A model generated the notes under the pieces. The model worked only from the letters and a program-made list of their open reading frames with translations. It did no database searches and had not been told where the DNA came from. Shown in pieces: positions 59,503 through 64,000 of a DNA stretch of 64,000 nt. The DNA is from Diogma glabrata (taxonomy: Eukaryota; Arthropoda; Insecta; Diptera; Cylindrotomidae): positions 390,160,248-390,224,247 of the forward strand of contig OY856187.1 of the NCBI GenBank assembly GCA_963693315.1, in the 5' to 3' direction. The position numbers and the translations under genes were made by a program. How positions within the stretch are numbered: the first letter of the stretch is position 1; every line of letters starts with the position of its first letter.

Positions 59503-62500
59503 TGTCGGCTCGACTAATGATGGGAAGCACCCAGAAATACTCCAACCAGCACCTAAGTCCCAAATATATATTCACTAGGGTGGCCCTTAGATTACACTAG
59601 AATTTTTTTTTTCATTGTACAGTTTGCGGCACCCTCCCATTTCGTGTGAATACTCATAAAAATATTATTTGCAAAATCTGATATCAATCGGTCAATTCTA
59701 AGACGTGCCTCCGACCACTTAAAGTTGAGAAATTTTGTTCTGGACCCTAAAAAAAAATTTTTTTTTTTTTGTGCGACACCCTCTCATTTCGTGTCAATAC
59801 CCATAAAAAAATTATGTGTAAAAATTGAAATCAATCGTTCAACTCTAAGGGGTGCCCCCGGCCACTTAAAGTTGAGAGGTTTGGTTGTGGCCATTACAAA
59901 GAAAAATTTAAATTTTTGTACGACACCCTCCCATTTGGTGTCAATACCCATAAAAATATTATGTGTAAAATTTGAAATCAATCGGTCAACTCTAAGGGGT
60001 GACCCCCCGGCCACTTGGAGTTGAGAGGTTTTGTTGTGGCCATTATAAAGAAAAATTTAAATTTTTGTACCACACCCTCCGATTTGGTGTCGATACCCAT
60101 AAAAATTCTATGTGTAAAATTTGAAATCAATCGGTCAATTCTAAGGGGTTTCCCCGGCCACTTAAAGTTGAAAGGTTTGGTTGTGGCTATTACAAAGAAA
60201 AACTTAAATTTTTTGTACGACACCCTTCCATTTGGTGTCGATACCCATAAAAATATTATTTGTAAAATTTGAAATCAATCGGTTAACTCTAAGGGGTGCC
60301 TCCAGCACCTTAAAGTTGAGAGGTTTTGTTGTGGCCATTATAAAGAAAAATTTAAATTTTTTGTACGACACCCTCCAATTTGATGTCGATACCCATAAAA
60401 ATATTATGTTTAAAATTAGAAATCCATCTGTCAACTCTAAGAGGTGCCCCTGGCCACTTAAAGTTGAGAGGTTTGGTTGTGAACATTACAAAGAAAAATT
60501 TGAATTTTTTAGACGACACCCTTCCATTTGGTGTCGATACCCATAAAAATATTATTTGTAAAATTTGAAATCAATCGGTCAACTCTAAGGGGTGCCTCCG
60601 GCCACTTAAAGTTGAGAGGTTTTGTTGTGGCCATTATAAAGAAAAATTTAAATTTTTTGGACGACACCCTCCCTTTTCATGTCAATACCCGTAAAAATAA
60701 TATGTGCAAAATTTGAAATCAATCGGTCAATTCTAAGACGTGCCTCCGGCCACTTAAAGTTGAGAAATTTTGTTCTGGACATAAAAAAAAAAAATTTATT
60801 TTTTGTGCGACATACTCCCATTTCATGTCAAAATGGGTATTGAAAAAATTATGTGTAAAATTTGAAATCAATCGTTCAACTCTAAGGCATGCCCCCGGCC
60901 ACTTAAACTTGAAAAGTTTTGTTCTGGCTATTACAAAGAAAAATTCAAATTTTTTGTATGGCACCCTCCCATTACATGTGAATACCCGTAAAAACGTTAT
61001 TTGCAAAATTTTAAATCAATCGGTCATTTTTAAGGCGTGCTCCCAGCCACTTAGAGTTGAGAGGTTTTTTTCTGGCCATTACAAAGAAAAATTTAAATTT
61101 TTTGTACGACACTCTCCCATTTCATGTCAATACCCGTAAAAATATTATTTGCAAAATTTTAAGTCAATTGGTCAATTCTAAGACGTGCCTCCGGCCACTT
61201 AAAGTTAAATAATTTTGTTCTGGACCTTAAAAAAAAAATTTTAATTTTTTGTGCGACACCCTCCCATTTCGTGTCAATACCCATAAAAAAATTATTTGTA
61301 AAATTTGAAATCAATCGTTCAACTCTAAGGGGTGCCCCCGGCCACTTAAACTTGAAAGTTTTTGTTCTGGCCATCACAAAGAAAAATTTAGATTTTTTTG
61401 TACGACACCCTCCCATTTCATGTCAATACCCGTAAAAATATTATTTGCCAAATTTGAAATCAATCGGTCAATTCTAAGACGTGCCTCCGGCCACTTAAAG
61501 TTGAGAAATTTTGTTCTGGACCTTAAAAAAAAAATTTTTATTTTTTGCGCGACACCCTCCCATTTCGTGTCAATACCCATAAAAAAATTATGTGTAAAAT
61601 TTGAATTCAATCGTTCAACTCTAAGGCGTGCCCCCGGCCACTTAAGCTTGAAAGGTTTTGTTCTGGCCATTACAAAGAAAAATTTAATTTTTTGTACGAC
61701 ACCCTCATATTGCGTGTGAATACCCTTGAAAATGTTATTTGCAAAATTTGAAATCAATCGTTCAACTCTAAGGCATGCCCCGGGCCACTTAAACTTGAAA
61801 GGTTTTACTCTGGCCATTAAGTGGCCGGAGGCACGTCTTAGAATTGACCGATTGATTTCAAATTTTGCACATAATATTTTTACGGGTATTGACATGAAAT
61901 GGGAGGGTGTCGTAAAAAAAATAGAAATTTTTCTTTATAATGGCCACAACAAAACCCCTCAACTTTAAGTGGCCCGAGGCACCCCTTAGAGTTGACCGAT
62001 TGATTTCAAATTTTACAAATAATATTTTTATGGGTATCGATACCAAATGGAAGGGTGTCGTACAAAAAATTCAAATTTTTCTTTGTAATGGCAACAACCA
62101 AACCTCTCAACTTTAAGTGACCAGGGGCACCCCTTAGAGTTGACCGATGGATTTCTAATTTTAAACATAATATTTTTATGGGTATCGAAATTAATTGGAG
62201 GGTGTCGTACAAAAAATTTAAATTTTTCTTTATAATGGCCACAACAAAACCCCTCAACTTTAAGGTGCCGGAGGCACCCCTTAGAGTTGACCGAATGATT
62301 TCAAATTTTACAAATAATATTTTTATGGGTATCGACACCAAATGGAAGGGTGTCGTACAAAAAATTTAAATTTTTATTTGTAATAGCGACAACCAAACCT
62401 TTCAACTTTAAGCGGCCGGGGAAACCCCTTAGAATTGACCGATTGATTTCAAATTTTACACATAGAATTTTTATGGGTATCGACACCAATTTGGAGGGTG

Positions 62501-63291
62501 TGGTACAAAAAATTTAAATTTTTCTTTATAATGGCCACAACAAAACCTCTCAACTCCAAGTGGCCGGGGGCACCCCTTAGAGTTGACCGATTGATTTCAA
62601 ATTTTACGCATAATATTTTTATGGGTATCGACACCAAATGGGAGGGTGCCGTACAAAAAATTTAAATTTTTCTTTGTAATGGCCACAACCAAACCTCTTA
62701 ACTTTAAGTGGCCGGGGGCACCCCTTAGAGTTGAACGATTGATTTCAATTTTTACACATAATTTTTGTATGGGTATTGACACGAAATGAGAAGGTTACGC
62801 ACAAAAAATAAAAAAAATTTTTTTTTAGGGTCCAGAACAAAATTTCTCAACTTTAAGTGGTCCGAGGCACGTCTCAGAATTGACCGATTGATATCAGATT
62901 TTGCAAATAATATTTTTATGGGTATTCACACGAAATGGGAGGGTGCCGTACAAAAAATAAAAATTTTTGTTTTTAAGGGCCACCCTAATATTCACGATTG
63001 GAATCTTCGGAATATTTACAATATCTATCTTATTAAATGCGAAGTTAAATAAGAATAGATTGGATGGACTTGGTTTTAAGATAATTAAATGAACACAAAC
63101 TTAAATTAACACAACTTATTTTATTTCTAAACCTTATGGTCGAACTTCCAACAATATCTAAATTTTTTATAAATTCCAATAATAAAACAAATTCAAAATT
63201 GCCAATTTGAACAAACTTGATTTAAATTTTAGTTAAAAATATTATCGAACAAACTCGATTGAAATATTATGCAAGTATTATCGCCACGACA
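59503..63291 (-). repeat. 5' LTR of BEL copy 2, split by a foldback element
   Basis: 59503-59575 and 62996-63291 together equal the 3' LTR apart from two substitutions and a CAA indel (near 63153). The intervening 59576-62987 plus one copy of ATATTCAC is an insertion. A minus-strand promoter in this LTR would be separated from its start region by 3.4 kb. Confidence 0.95.
59576..62987. mobile_element. Foldback element of 148-bp tandem repeats, 3412 bp, 8-bp target duplication
   Basis: Ends are TAGGGTGGCCCTTA and its reverse complement; ATATTCAC flanks both sides (59568-59575 and 62988-62995), and the empty site is seen in the partner LTR. The left arm (to about 61815) has about 15 direct copies of a ~148-bp unit, marked by CGACACCCTCCCATTT, AAATCAATCGGTCAA and GGCCACTTAAAGTTGAGAG; the right arm has 7-8 inverted copies. 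The outermost units on both sides are the most alike. The 8-bp duplication and TAGGG end suggest hAT; the tandem-repeat arms recall Drosophila FB and Galileo. Open frames of 60-170 codons within are periodic artefacts. Confidence 0.93.
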
Positions 63292-63800
63292 ATTTGCTTC
63301 CTTTCAACTCTGCCGTTTGTGTTGACAGCACGGTTGTATAGTTTGGGATTATTCCCGTAATGACCTGAGTCGGGGCTGTAGAAATGGATCTGTAACCTCA
63401 GCTCATGCGGAGTAACGTATTTCTTTGAGCGCTTAGTAACTGTGCATTATGCTTAACGTTAGTCCGCTCATACCAACCAGCTGAGCAGTATGACATAATA
63501 GATTCTACTATGATATTCTAAATAAGATGTAGTATATTTCTACCAAGACCCCACCATTCATGAGATAACCTTGTGAAGCTGTGGAAGGGAGTTGGATTTC
63601 TAGCATATTCGTGTAACATGACTTGATACCCTCATCCTCTCATCCAAGTCAACACCAAGGTATCTGGAAGAGCTGACCATTTTGATTGTTTTTCCATTAA
63701 CCTTAATGGTTGGTGGTCTAGCTCTGTCGTACTTGCCCTCCAGCTGTAGCATAACAGGTTTTTGCTCCGACAAGCTTAATTTGTTTCTTCTGCACCAGGA
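63292..63800 (-). mobile_element. R1-type LINE family 1, old copy, piece D (5'-truncated end)
   Basis: Matches 36245-36770 of copy B (GGTTGTATAGTTT, TAATGACCTGAGTCG, TACCAACCAGCTGAGCAGTA, CCTTAATGGTTGGTGGTCTAGC) with a ~30-bp deletion and frame-breaking changes. It starts at the BEL target duplication ATTTG and ends at TTTGTTTCTTCTGCACC, the 5' truncation point. By LINE coordinate it continues piece C directly. Confidence 0.87.
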
Positions 63801-63906
63801 ATAAAAAGTATGACTTTAACCGTTGAAATAATTGTAAAATTCTTTCTATTGGGAGCATAACCGCCAACCATCTTGTTTTGCTTGCGCCAAGTAGTCGACG
63901 AGTCAA
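63801..63906 (-). pseudogene. hAT-type transposase fragment
   Basis: The minus-strand frame reads SKTRWLAVMLPIERILQLF and then LKSYFLF, resembling the conserved KTRW...RIL....L..YF segment in the catalytic core of some animal hAT transposases. It is cut at 63800 by the LINE. Only about 35 residues support this, and the continuation to 64000 has no clear homology. Confidence 0.5.
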
Positions 63907-64000
63907 ATTTTCAAAATCAAATTTTATTGGAATTTTTTTTAATATCTCATAAAAAATGTTGTATGGTAAATGGTGCTAGAAAAACGGAACAACTCGGGAC

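Larger units (their letters stand above)
47648..63291 (-). mobile_element. Complete BEL/Pao LTR retrotransposon, copy 2, with two nested insertions
   Basis: Two LTRs (47648-48013 and 59503-63291) enclose gag-pol on the minus strand, with ATTTG on both outer sides (47643-47647 and 63292-63296), the 4-6-bp duplication expected for this group. Without the insertions at 52278-57951 and 59576-62987 the element would be about 6.5 kb, a normal length. The LTRs differ by two substitutions and one 3-bp indel, yet gag-pol holds at least eight lesions. Confidence 0.95.

Noticed and set aside
59725..63052. Many 60-170-codon frames with KFEINRSTLRGA-like repeats
   Set aside because: They follow the 148-bp unit in both orientations and restart at each unit; they are periodic artefacts of the foldback repeat.

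Overview
This is an AT-rich eukaryotic window, almost certainly from an insect. The repeat mix (BEL/Pao LTR elements, R1-type LINEs, a Penelope-like element, hAT-type and TTAA-type DNA transposons, TA-target MITEs) and one short-intron gene with a 60-bp intron fit a fly (Diptera) best, but the order is an inference. No bacterial-type operon, rRNA or CRISPR was seen. Apart from one small host gene (28096-28599), nearly everything recognisable is mobile or repetitive DNA.

Left part (1-34967). A BEL/Pao element enters from the left edge (1-5369; gag-pol with one frameshift and one in-frame stop, then a probable 3' LTR). It is followed by tandem AT-rich repeats (6000-7110), a mixed-orientation repeat with tRNA-like box A/B segments (7640-8930), small MITEs, a LINE fragment (12480-13010), a Penelope-like element (16015-18640) with a LINE tail inserted in it, a ~132-bp satellite (19060-20000), a hAT-type MITE with 8-bp target duplication (20234-20723), a decayed hAT transposase (20792-23340), a 5'-truncated LINE with an intact 508-codon frame (24127-25755), the end of another hAT-type element with five 77-bp repeats (26487-26931), the host gene, the tail of a second hAT transposase (29035-29412) and two foldback structures (29431-29974 and about 30300-32600).

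Right part (34968-63906) is a nest. One old, 5'-truncated R1-type LINE copy survives as three consecutive pieces: 34968-35536, 39298-39493 and 63292-63800. A second copy of the same family (35537-39297) split the first two pieces with a 15-bp target duplication. The 24 kb between pieces two and three holds an R1-type LINE of another family lying inside a (TA)n array (39703-44482), a 754-bp foldback MITE in the same array (44979-45732), and a complete BEL/Pao provirus-like element (47648-63291, minus strand, 5-bp duplication ATTTG). That BEL element is itself hit twice: a 5.7-kb TTAA-flanked piggyBac-like element in gag (52278-57951), and a 3.4-kb foldback element made of about 22 copies of a 148-bp repeat in its upstream LTR (59576-62987, 8-bp duplication ATATTCAC). 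The two LTRs differ at only two bases plus one 3-base indel although the coding region carries many lesions.

The window therefore records a dated series of insertions rather than a set of cooperating genes. The most unusual signals are the tandem-repeat foldback element, the (TA)n-resident R1-type LINE, the piggyBac-like element with no visible transposase but with repeated TGTCACAACCGTAAC motifs and a 9-bp minisatellite, and the spliced secreted-protein gene.
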